From Streptomyces soli (GTDB lineage Bacteria; Actinomycetota; Actinomycetes; Streptomycetales; Streptomycetaceae): a DNA stretch of 34,721 nt. The stretch lies in the NCBI RefSeq assembly GCF_003999195.1, contig NZ_RJVR01000356.1:1-34721 (forward strand). The letters are read 5' to 3'. A program made the position numbers and the translations under genes. The notes below the pieces were generated by a model. It was not told where the DNA came from. It made no database searches and was given only the letters and a program-made list of their open reading frames with translations. Position 1 is the first letter of the stretch, and every line of letters starts with the position of its first letter. Shown in pieces: positions 1 to 7,533 of this stretch.

Positions 1-1868
1 GCGGAGACGTGGGCGGCGAAGGCGGTGAGCACCCGCCGTTCGGAGGCGGCCAGGCGGCGGCCGCGCAGGACCAGCAGGCTGTCCTGCCCGACCGGGACCT
101 TCACGGCGGCCTCGTCGGCCCCCGGTCGCGGTCCGCTGTCCCGGTCGAGCAGGACAGCGGACTCCATGCCGAAGGCCTCCCTGGTCCGCTCCAGCAGAGC
201 AGGCACCGCGTGGTCGCCGCGCAGGATGCTCCCGGCCAGGGAGGAGAGGGTCTCGGCCTCGGCGGTGGCGTTGGCGGCCCGCCGGGACAGCCGCAGGGAG
301 CGGTCCACGATCGTCGCGACGGTCACCGCGACCACCGCGAAGACTGCAAGGGCGAGGGCGTTGTTGAGTCCGCCGATGGTGAACTGACCGATGGGTGGGA
401 TGAAGTAGTAGTTGAGGAGCAGGGAGGCCGTGATCGAGGCCAGCAGGGCGGAGACCACACCTCCGATGCAAGCGACGCCGACGACGGCCAGCAGGAAGAG
501 CAGAGCCTCGCTGGTGAGGTTGAGGATTCCGCGGTTGTTGGCGAGCAGGACCGTGAGCAGCACCGGCAGTACCAATCCGGCGACCGGTCCTGCCACCCGG
601 CGGGCCAGGGGCAGGGTGCTGCGGGTGGTGGGCAGCAGGCGGCCGCGGCCGGCGCGTTCGTGGGTGACCCGGTGGACGTCTATGTCGCCGGAGAGTTCGG
701 TGGTGATCTCGCCGACGCCGGGTCCGGTGACGAAGCGCATCAGCTGTCCGCGGCGGCTGGTGCCCATGACCAGTTGGGTGGCGTTTTCCGCGCGGGCGAA
801 GTCCAGGAGGGCGGTGGGGATGTGGTCGCCGACGACCGAGTGGTAGCTGCCGCCGAGGCTCTCGATGAGTTCGCGCTGTCTGGCGAGGGCGGCGGGTGAG
901 GCGTCGGCGAGTCCGTCGCTGCGGGCGATGTGCACGGCGAGCAGGTCACCGCCGGCGGAGCGGTCGGCGATCCGGGCCGCCCGGCGGATCAGGGTGTCGC
1001 CCTCCGGGCCGCCGGTGAGGGCGACCACGACGCGTTCGCGGGTCTCCCAGACGCCGCCGATGCTGTGCTCGGAGCGGTACTTCTGCAGGCCCTCGTCCAC
1101 CCGCCCGGCGACCCACAGCAGGGCCAGTTCGCGCAGCGCGGTGAGGTTCCCGATCCGGAAGTAGTGGGACAGCGCGGCGTCGACCTTCTCGGGCGCGTAG
1201 ACGTTGCCGTGTGCCATGCGCCGGCGCAGGGCCTCGGCGGGCATGTCGACCAGTTCGATCTGGTCGGCGCGGCGGACGACCTCGTCGGGGACGGTCTCGC
1301 GCTGCGGGACACCGGTGATCTTCTCAACGACGTCGTTGAGCGACTCCAGGTGCTGGATGTTGACGGTGGTGACGACGTCGATGCCCGCGTTGAGCAGCTC
1401 GTCGATGTCCTCCCAGCGCTTGGCGTTGCGGCCGCCGGGGATGTTGGTGTGGGGCAGTTCGTCGACCAGCGCTACCTGCGGTGCGCGGGCGAGGACCGCG
1501 TCGAGGTCCATCTCGGGAAAGACGGTGCCCCGGTACTCGCGTTCGGCCCGGCGAATCATTTCCAGGCCGTCGAGCATCGCCTCGGTGTTCGGACGCTTGT
1601 GGCACTCGACGAACGCCACCACAACATCGGTCCCGCGTGTGGCCCGGCGCCGGCCCTCGTCGAGCATCCGGTAGGTCTTGCCGACCCCGGGCGCAGCACC
1701 GAGGAAGACCTTGAGCGTGCCAGGCCTCCCCCAGCCTTCGGCCGGTGGGGGCACCTCCCAGCCGCCAGGCTGGGGGAGGACCCGCCCCCTGACTTCGTCG
1801 GGGGGACCCCCAATCTCGCTTCGCTCGCCCGGGGTGTCGGATGCCGCCGCTCTGACGGTTCGCGTCAC
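1..1868 (-). CDS. kdpD: Sensor histidine kinase KdpD (3' end beyond the window)
   Basis: Sensor kinase of the KdpD/KdpE system, which in other bacteria controls kdp transcription in response to K+ limitation and osmotic stress. About 622 residues are visible. The KdpD N-terminal domain has the Walker A motif GAAPGVGKT at residues 57-65. A USP-like domain follows (VMGTSRRGQLMRF near 370-380), then the four-TM DUF4118 region (about 415-505), then the start of a GAF-like region. HisKA and the ATPase domain lie off the left edge. The GTG start at 1868 is chosen because GGAGGAGGG stands just upstream. The frame agrees between the start, 740 and 59. Residues about 14-49, between the start and the P-loop domain, are encoded by a GC-palindromic repeat and are absent from typical KdpD. 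kdpC ends 96 nt upstream. A kdpE gene would be expected beyond position 1 but cannot be seen. Confidence 0.93.
   Translation of the reverse strand, partial: MTRTVRAAASDTPGERSEIGGPPDEVRGRVLPQPGGWEVPPPAEGWGRPGTLKVFLGAAPGVGKTYRMLDEGRRRATRGTDVVVAFVECHKRPNTEAMLDGLEMIRRAEREYRGTVFPEMDLDAVLARAPQVALVDELPHTNIPGGRNAKRWEDIDELLNAGIDVVTTVNIQHLESLNDVVEKITGVPQRETVPDEVVRRADQIELVDMPAEALRRRMAHGNVYAPEKVDAALSHYFRIGNLTALRELALLWVAGRVDEGLQKYRSEHSIGGVWETRERVVVALTGGPEGDTLIRRAARIADRSAGGDLLAVHIARSDGLADASPAALARQRELIESLGGSYHSVVGDHIPTALLDFARAENATQLVMGTSRRGQLMRFVTGPGVGEITTELSGDIDVHRVTHERAGRGRLLPTTRSTLPLARRVAGPVAGLVLPVLLTVLLANNRGILNLTSEALLFLLAVVGVACIGGVVSALLASITASLLLNYYFIPPIGQFTIGGLNNALALAVFAVVAVTVATIVDRSLRLSRRAANATAEAETLSSLAGSILRGDHAVPALLERTREAFGMESAVLLDRDSGPRPGADEAAVKVPVGQDSLLVLRGRRLAASERRVLTAFAAHVS
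1722..1829. repeat. GC-palindromic Streptomyces-type repeat inside kdpD
   Basis: Perfect 13-bp inverted arms, cctcccccagcct (1725-1737) and aggctgggggagg (1767-1779), are followed by a GGGGGGACCCCC palindrome and a gcgaagcgag stretch. This composition is that of small dispersed repeats usually seen between Streptomyces genes. Here it is read in frame as about 36 residues rich in Gly, Pro and Trp near the KdpD N-terminus, before the Walker A domain. Confidence 0.7.
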
Positions 1869-1963
1869 CGGGAACCCTCCTCCTTGCATAAGTGCCACGC
1901 TGCCCGCTGGCGCAGAGTGTTCCTGTGCGAGCGGGCAGCGTGATGGGTGCGGGTCATGCGTCG

Positions 1964-2593
1964 CTACTTGACGTTGGCCAGGGCCAGGTTGAGTTCGACC
2001 ACGTTCACGTACTCCTCGCCCAGGAACCCGAGCGCCCGGCTGTGGGTGTTGTCGGCGACGAGCTTGTTGACGATGCTCGGGTCGATGCCCCGGTTCTTGG
2101 CGACGCGGGCGACCTGTTCGTACGCGTACGCCGTGGAGATGTCCGGGTCGAGGCCGGAGCCGGACGCGGTGACCGCGTCAGCCGGGACCTTCGAGGCGGG
2201 CACCCCGTCGAACGCGGCCACGGCCGCCTTGCGTTCCTTGATGGTCTTGATCAGGTCGGCGTTGTTGGGGCCGAGGTTGGAGGCGCCGGAGGCCAGGGGG
2301 TCATAGCCGCCCGCGGAGGGGCGGGGCTGGAACCACTTGGGGTCGGGCTTGGCCACCTCGTTGGCGTCGTTCGGATTCTTCTTGGGGAGGTTGAAGTTCT
2401 GGCCGAGCAGGCTGGAGCCGACGACTTTGCCGTTCTGCTTCACCAGCGAGCCGTTGGCCTGGCCGGAGAACGCGGCCTGGGCGACGCCGGTGATCAGCAG
2501 CGGGTAGGCGATGCCGGTGATCACGGTGAACACCAGCAGCATCCGCAGGGCCGCCAGGTGGTTGCGGACCACCGTGGAAAGGGAGCTGGACAT
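1964..2593 (-). CDS. kdpC: K+-transporting ATPase subunit C (system 1)
   Basis: KdpC is the single-span subunit that stabilises the KdpFABC complex and promotes ATP binding to KdpB. The protein has 209 residues, the usual length. It has an N-terminal membrane segment (about residues 16-38, MLLVFTVITGIAYPLLITG) and an outer domain with family motifs GSLLGQNF, QPRPSAGGYDP and PADAVTASGSGLDPDIS. It ends in VNVVELNLAL, typical of the family. It lies 21 nt after kdpB and before kdpD in the same minus-strand operon. ATG start. Confidence 0.96.
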   Translation of the reverse strand: MSSSLSTVVRNHLAALRMLLVFTVITGIAYPLLITGVAQAAFSGQANGSLVKQNGKVVGSSLLGQNFNLPKKNPNDANEVAKPDPKWFQPRPSAGGYDPLASGASNLGPNNADLIKTIKERKAAVAAFDGVPASKVPADAVTASGSGLDPDISTAYAYEQVARVAKNRGIDPSIVNKLVADNTHSRALGFLGEEYVNVVELNLALANVK

Positions 2594-2614
2594 GATGGTT
2601 GCCTTCTGTCTCGG

Positions 2615-4753
2615 TCAGCGGAGCCCGGGGATGAACTGGATGATCAGGTCGATCGCCTTGATGCCGATGAACGGCAGGACCAGTCCGCCCAGGCCGTAGA
2701 CCAGGATGTTGCGGTTGAGCAGGGCCGCCGCCGAGGAGGGCCGGTAGCGGACTCCGCGCAGGGCGAGCGGGATCAGCACGACGATGATCAGCGCGTTGAA
2801 GATGATCGCCGAGGCGATCGCCGACTGGGGGCTGTGCAGGCCCATGATGTTGAGCCTGTTCAGACCCGGGTACGCGATCGCGAACATCGCCGGGATGATC
2901 GCGAAGTACTTCGCGACGTCGTTGGCGATGGAGAACGTCGTCAACGCGCCCCGGGTGATCAGCAGTTGCTTGCCGATCTCCACGATCTCGATCAGCTTGG
3001 TCGGGTTGGAGTCCAGGTCCACCATGTTCCCGGCCTCCTTGGCAGCCGAGGTGCCGGTGTTCATGGCCACGCCGACATCCGCCTGGGCCAGCGCGGGTGC
3101 GTCGTTCGTGCCGTCTCCGGTCATGGCGACGAGCTTGCCGCCCGCCTGCTCCCGCTTGATCAGCGCCATCTTGTCCTCGGGAGTCGCCTCCGCGAGGAAG
3201 TCGTCGACGCCCGCCTCCTCGGCGATCGCCTTGGCGGTCAACGGGTTGTCACCGGTGATCATGACCGTACGGATGCCCATCCGCCGCAGCTCGTCGAACC
3301 GCTCCCGCATGCCCTGCTTGACGACGTCCTTGAGGTGAATGACGCCGAGCACGTGGGCGGTGACTTCGCCACCGCTTCGTACCAGTTCCCCGACCACCAG
3401 GGGGGTGCCGCCGCTTGCGGAGATGCCGTCGACCAGCGGGCCGACGTCGTCGGTGGGGTGTCCGCCGTTGTCGCGCACCCACTTCATCACCGCGGTCGCG
3501 GCGCCCTTGCGCAGCGACCGGCCGTCCCCGGAACCGTCGAGGTCCACGCCGCTCATTCGGGTCTGGGCGGTGAAGGGCACGAACTCGGCGTGGCTGAGTT
3601 CGCCTTCACTGCGTCCGCGAAGACCGTACGTCTCCTTGGCCAGGACGACGATGGAACGGCCTTCGGGGGTCTCGTCGGCCAGCGAGGACAGCTGGGCTGC
3701 GTCCGCGAGGTCGTTGACGTCGACCCCGCCGACCGGGAGGAATTCCGCGGCCTGGCGATTGCCGAGGGTGATGGTGCCGGTCTTGTCGAGCAGCAGGGTG
3801 TTGACGTCGCCGGCGGCCTCGACGGCTCGTCCGGACATGGCCAGGACGTTGCGCTGGACGAGGCGGTCCATGCCGGCGATGCCGATCGCGGACAGCAGCG
3901 CCCCAATGGTCGTCGGGATCAGTGCCACCACGAGGGCGACCAGGACCACGATGGTCTGCTCGGCCCCGGCGTAGATGGCGAACGGCTGCAGGGTCACCAC
4001 GGCCAGCAGGAAGATGATCGTCATCGACGCCAGCAGGATGTTCAGCGCGATCTCGTTCGGCGTCTTCTGCCGGGCGGCGCCCTCGACCAGGGCGATCATC
4101 CGGTCGATGAAGGTCTCGCCCGGCTTGGACGTGATCTTCACGACGATCCGGTCCGACAGGACCTTCGTACCGCCGGTCACAGCGCTCCGGTCGCCGCCGG
4201 ACTCGCGGATGACCGGCGCCGACTCGCCGGTGATCGCCGACTCGTCGACCGACGCGACACCCTCGACGACGTCACCGTCGCCGGGGATGGTCTGCCCGGC
4301 CTCGACGACCACATGGTCGCCGAGCTGGAGCTGGGCGCCGGGCACCTCCTCCTCACGCAGCTCCGTCGCCCCCGGCTTCCAGCCGGTCAGGCGTCGGGCC
4401 ACCGACTCGGTCTTCGCCCGCCGCAGGGTCTCGGCCTGCGCCTTGCCACGGCCCTCGGCGACGGCCTCGGAGAGGTTGGCGAAGATCGCGGTCAGCCAGA
4501 GCCAGACGGTGATCACCCAGGCGAAGACGGACGGGTTCTTGATCGCTGACAGGGTGGTCAGGACCGCCCCGACCCAGACCACGAACATGACCGGGTTCTT
4601 CACCATCACCCGGGGGTTGAGCTTCTTCACCGCGTCAGGCAGGGAGGTGACGAGCTGCTTGGGGTCGAGCATGCCGCCGGAGACCCGGTGCTGCTCCGGT
4701 GCGGAGGGATCGCTCCCCGGCGTGGCGGGGGGTTCGACGGTGGTCAGGGACAT
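2615..4753 (-). CDS. kdpB: K+-transporting P-type ATPase subunit B (system 1)
   Basis: Catalytic P-type ATPase subunit that couples ATP hydrolysis to K+ uptake through KdpA. It has 712 residues. Visible motifs are TGES (actuator loop, residues 175-178), DKTGT with the phosphorylated Asp at about 323, TGDGTNDAPALAQADVG in the hinge, and SIANDVAKYFAIIPA, whose Asp and Lys correspond to the coupling residues Asp583/Lys586 of E. coli KdpB. The ATG overlaps the kdpA stop by one base (TGATG), indicating translational coupling. All catalytic residues looked for are present. Confidence 0.97.
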   Translation of the reverse strand: MSLTTVEPPATPGSDPSAPEQHRVSGGMLDPKQLVTSLPDAVKKLNPRVMVKNPVMFVVWVGAVLTTLSAIKNPSVFAWVITVWLWLTAIFANLSEAVAEGRGKAQAETLRRAKTESVARRLTGWKPGATELREEEVPGAQLQLGDHVVVEAGQTIPGDGDVVEGVASVDESAITGESAPVIRESGGDRSAVTGGTKVLSDRIVVKITSKPGETFIDRMIALVEGAARQKTPNEIALNILLASMTIIFLLAVVTLQPFAIYAGAEQTIVVLVALVVALIPTTIGALLSAIGIAGMDRLVQRNVLAMSGRAVEAAGDVNTLLLDKTGTITLGNRQAAEFLPVGGVDVNDLADAAQLSSLADETPEGRSIVVLAKETYGLRGRSEGELSHAEFVPFTAQTRMSGVDLDGSGDGRSLRKGAATAVMKWVRDNGGHPTDDVGPLVDGISASGGTPLVVGELVRSGGEVTAHVLGVIHLKDVVKQGMRERFDELRRMGIRTVMITGDNPLTAKAIAEEAGVDDFLAEATPEDKMALIKREQAGGKLVAMTGDGTNDAPALAQADVGVAMNTGTSAAKEAGNMVDLDSNPTKLIEIVEIGKQLLITRGALTTFSIANDVAKYFAIIPAMFAIAYPGLNRLNIMGLHSPQSAIASAIIFNALIIVVLIPLALRGVRYRPSSAAALLNRNILVYGLGGLVLPFIGIKAIDLIIQFIPGLR

Positions 4754-6417
4754 CAGGAAAGGCCTTCCGCGAGCGGCCCCAGCGCGAGTGCGGGGAAATA
4801 GGTGAGGCCGACAACGATGAGGATCACGCCGGTCAGCAGACCGACGAACTGGGGGCGGTGGGTGGGCAGGGTGCCCGCCGTCACTGGCACCGGCTGCTGC
4901 CTGGCCAGCGACCCGGCCAGCGCCAGCACGAACACCATCGGCAGGAACCGGCCGAAGGCCATGGCCAGGCCGAGCGCGGTGTTGTACCAGTCGGTGTTCA
5001 CGGAGATACCGGCGAACGCCGAGCCGTTGTTGTTGCCGGCCGAGGTGAAGGCGTACAGCACCTCGGAGAAGCCGTGCGGCCCGGAATTGAGCATCGAGGC
5101 CCGTTCACCCGGCAGCGCCATCGCCAGCCCGGCACCCACCAGCACGATCGCCGGCGTGGTCAGGATGTACAGGGAGGCGAACTTCATCTCCCGGCCGCCG
5201 AGCTTCTTGCCCAGGTACTCCGGGGTCCGGCCGACCATCAGCCCGGCCACGAAGACCGCGATGATCGCCAGGATCAGGATGCCGTAGAGGCCGGATCCGG
5301 TGCCGCCGGGCGCGATCTCGCCCAGCATCATGTTGAAGATCGTCATCCCGCCGCCACCCGGCGTGAAGGAGTCGTGGAAGGAGTTGACCGCGCCGGTCGA
5401 GGTGAGCGTGGTGGAGGTGGCGAACAACGCCGACGCCCAGATCCCGAACCGCTGCTCCTTGCCCTCCATCATGCCGCCGGCCAGATGCCCGGCCTGGCTG
5501 CTGACGCTGTGCAGCTCGTTGGCGGTGATGATGGCGACCGAGGACGCCCAGATGATCGCCATGACGGCGACGATGGCGTAACCCTGGCGGTGGTCGCCCA
5601 CCATCTTGCCGAAGGTGCGCGGCAGCGAGAACCCGATCACCAGCAGGAGGTAGATCTCCAGCCAGTTGGTGAAGGCATTGGGGTTCTCGAACGGGTGGGC
5701 GGAGTTGGCGTTGTAGAAGCCACCACCGTTGGTGCCGAGCTCCTTGATGACCTCCTGCGAGGCCACCGGGCCACCGGTCAGGCTCTGGTGGTCGCCCGCG
5801 ATCGTCGAGATCGACTCGACGCCGTGGAAGTTCTGGATCATCCCGCTCGCCACGAACACGATCGCGAAGACGATCGCCAACGGCAGCATCAGCCGCAGCA
5901 CGATCCGGGTCAGGTCCACCCAGAAGTTGCCGACCCGGTCGGTCTTGTTCCGGGTGAAGCCGCGGATCAGGGCGGCGACAACGGCAATGCCGACGGCGGC
6001 GGAGACGAAGTTCTGCACCGCCAGGCCGGCCATCTGCACCAGGTGGCCCATCGCCGCTTCGCCCGAGTAGGCCTGCCAGTTGGTGTTGGTGACGAAGGAC
6101 ACCGCCGTGTTGAACGCCAGGGGCGACGGCACCGCCGGCATGCCGATGGACAGCAGCAGGTGGTTCTGCAGCCGCAGGAATCCGTACAGGAAGAGGACGG
6201 AGACGGCGGAGAAAGCAAGGACGCTGCGCAGGTACGCCGACCATTTCTGGTCCGCGTCGCCGTTCACGCCGCCGAGCTTGTAGACGATCTTCTCGGCGCG
6301 CAGGTGCTTGGGGGTGGTGAGGATGTGGGCGATGTAGTCGCCCAGCGGCCGGTAGGACAGGGCGAGGGCGCCGACCAGGGCGATGACCTGGAGCCAGCCC
6401 GCGAGGGTGTCGTTCAT
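4753..6417 (-). CDS. kdpA: K+-transporting ATPase subunit A (system 1)
   Basis: Channel-like K+-binding subunit of KdpFABC, 554 residues, about ten membrane spans. All four pore-loop filter segments match the canonical family: TNTNWQ (110-115), TNGGG (229-233), STGAVN (340-345) and NNNGSAF (462-468). Its ATG at 6417 directly abuts the kdpF stop (TAAATG), and its stop overlaps the kdpB start. It serves as the in-window reference for the divergent KdpA of the second system. Confidence 0.97.
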   Translation of the reverse strand: MNDTLAGWLQVIALVGALALSYRPLGDYIAHILTTPKHLRAEKIVYKLGGVNGDADQKWSAYLRSVLAFSAVSVLFLYGFLRLQNHLLLSIGMPAVPSPLAFNTAVSFVTNTNWQAYSGEAAMGHLVQMAGLAVQNFVSAAVGIAVVAALIRGFTRNKTDRVGNFWVDLTRIVLRLMLPLAIVFAIVFVASGMIQNFHGVESISTIAGDHQSLTGGPVASQEVIKELGTNGGGFYNANSAHPFENPNAFTNWLEIYLLLVIGFSLPRTFGKMVGDHRQGYAIVAVMAIIWASSVAIITANELHSVSSQAGHLAGGMMEGKEQRFGIWASALFATSTTLTSTGAVNSFHDSFTPGGGGMTIFNMMLGEIAPGGTGSGLYGILILAIIAVFVAGLMVGRTPEYLGKKLGGREMKFASLYILTTPAIVLVGAGLAMALPGERASMLNSGPHGFSEVLYAFTSAGNNNGSAFAGISVNTDWYNTALGLAMAFGRFLPMVFVLALAGSLARQQPVPVTAGTLPTHRPQFVGLLTGVILIVVGLTYFPALALGPLAEGLS

Positions 6418-6507
6418 TTAGAACTTCTCCGGGAAGATCAGGGCCAGGACCAGATAGCCGACCAGGGCCACGGCGACGACGAGTCCGACGACATTTTCGA
6501 TGCTCAC
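6418..6507 (-). CDS. kdpF: K+-transporting ATPase subunit F (system 1)
   Basis: A 29-residue single-span peptide, beginning VSIENVVGLVV and ending ALIFPEKF. KdpF is a small stabilising subunit at the lipid interface of the Kdp complex. The GTG start at 6507 overlaps the stop of the upstream micro-ORF by GTGA, so it is probably translated by coupling. The stop abuts the kdpA start. The Y-L-x-x-A-L-I-x-P-E-x-F ending is typical of KdpF. Confidence 0.9.
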   Translation of the reverse strand: MSIENVVGLVVAVALVGYLVLALIFPEKF

Positions 6508-6587
6508 AGCCGCTCGACCCCCTTGGCCACGAGGCCGAGCACGGCGAAGACCGCGACGGTGACGACGATGAACAGTAGGTCTGGCAT
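6504..6587 (-). CDS. 27-residue membrane micro-ORF upstream of kdpF
   Basis: ATG at 6587 opens a 27-codon ORF beginning MPDLLFIVVTVAVF and ending KGVERL. One hydrophobic helix (about residues 4-20) is followed by a basic/acidic tail. Its TGA overlaps the kdpF GTG (GTGA), the same arrangement that couples other genes in this operon. It is the first reading frame after the promoter region of the kdp1 operon. I know no function for it. It could be an extra small Kdp subunit, or a leader peptide that opens translation of kdpF. It is a separate peptide from KdpF, in a different frame. Confidence 0.65.
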   Translation of the reverse strand: MPDLLFIVVTVAVFAVLGLVAKGVERL

Positions 6588-6712
6588 GTACGAGACACCC
6601 CGGAAGTAAGAAAGGGATATAACCGCTCAATCCTCTCGGAGGTGGGGGCATCACGAGTGGACCTGAGCAGTGTCGGCGAGCACCGACCCCTGAAGCCAAG
6701 CGCCCACGAGTT

Positions 6713-6778
6713 CCCCTGACGACCCCCGTTAGCGCGCTCCTGACGCCGTGACGTAGCACCTTGATGCCGCCTTGATGC
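6713..6778 (-). promoter_or_regulatory. Predicted OmpR-family direct-repeat operator, kdp1 operon
   Basis: Reading the minus strand, TCAAGG half-sites lie at 6775 and 6764 (11 bp apart), TCAGGA at 6743 (21 bp on), a degenerate TAACGG at about 6731, and a further TCAGGG at 6719. The 11/21 spacing recurs at four other promoters in the window. It fits tandem dimers of an OmpR/PhoB-family regulator. The site is about 130-190 nt upstream of the first ORF. KdpE as ligand is inference. Confidence 0.5.
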
Positions 6779-6837
6779 GACATTCGGAATCCGGTGGTGC
6801 CGAAGAGGGGAAGATCGACGCGCCTACGGGCGCACCG

Positions 6838-7395
6838 TCATCCGCGCGGCAGTCGGGGTGCGTCCTCGCCGGGTCGCCGGGGCGGGAGCGGCAGGCGCCA
6901 GGTGTTGCGGCGGTGCACAGCCGTGAGGTCGCGCTGCAGAGGGGACGGCGGTACGGCCAGGACCGGGCATGTCGCGTTTGCCAGGCAGTAGCGACTGGTC
7001 GAGCGGCACAGCGCCCGGCGCAGCAGGCCGCGCTGACCGGCGCCGATCACCAGCAGGTCGTCTTCCCGGTCGGCTGTCAGCACCAGCACGGTGCCCGGCG
7101 TTCCGCGGACGGCCCGGGCTTGCAGCCGGTGCTCGCTCCAGCCCCAGCCGAGGGCCGTGTCCAGTGCGGTACGCAGCCGCTCCGTGGCCAGACGGCGGCC
7201 GTCCTCCAGCAACGGCGGAAGCGGGGCACGACGGTAGGCGTACTCGCCACCGACAGGTTCCCAGGCCAGCACCGCCAGCACCTCGGCGTCCGTATGGCGG
7301 CTCTCGACCACCGCGCGGTGCAGCGCGGCAAGGCTGCCCAGCGATCCGCTCACCCCTACCACGATGCGCCGGGGGCCGGTGCCGGTCTCGTCCAT
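6838..7395 (-). CDS. Universal stress protein (UspA family)
   Basis: A 185-residue single-domain universal stress protein, probably cytoplasmic and nucleotide-binding. The N-terminal strand is RIVVGVSGSLGSLAAL, and the ATP-binding loop reads VIGAGQRGLLRRALCRSTS followed by CPVLAVPP, fitting the G-x2-G-x9-G(S/T) pattern approximately. The C-terminus has an extra basic, Pro/Arg-rich tail of about 35 residues after the USP fold. It starts with ATG at 7395. It lies between the kdp1 operon and the antiporter gene on the same strand, with its own operator-like repeats upstream. Confidence 0.85.
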   Translation of the reverse strand: MDETGTGPRRIVVGVSGSLGSLAALHRAVVESRHTDAEVLAVLAWEPVGGEYAYRRAPLPPLLEDGRRLATERLRTALDTALGWGWSEHRLQARAVRGTPGTVLVLTADREDDLLVIGAGQRGLLRRALCRSTSRYCLANATCPVLAVPPSPLQRDLTAVHRRNTWRLPLPPRRPGEDAPRLPRG

Positions 7396-7471
7396 GGCTG
7401 CTACCGCTCCCTATCCGGTGTACTCCTCGCTGCCGTACGACATCGAAGCGCGACCGCAGGCCGGGGGCGAC

Positions 7472-7524
7472 CCTCCTGACGCGCCCCTGACGGGAGACAA
7501 CGCCGGATTGACGGCTCCCTGACC
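7472..7524 (-). promoter_or_regulatory. Predicted OmpR-family direct-repeat operator, USP gene
   Basis: On the minus strand TCAGGG (7522), TCAATC (7511), TCAGGG (7490) and TCAGGA (7479) are spaced 11, 21 and 11 bp. This is the cleanest copy of the shared architecture. It lies 77-129 nt upstream of the USP start codon. No convincing -10 hexamer was recognised. Confidence 0.55.
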
Positions 7525-7533
7525 CGGCCAGTG

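Noticed and set aside
1892..4549. 885-codon open frame on the plus strand
   Set aside because: It runs antisense to kdpC and kdpB, has Asp/Gly/Arg-rich low-complexity composition and matches no family; it is a GC-rich shadow.
4699..6609. 636-codon open frame on the plus strand
   Set aside because: Antisense to kdpA and kdpF with shadow composition (Gly/Asp/Gln/His-rich).
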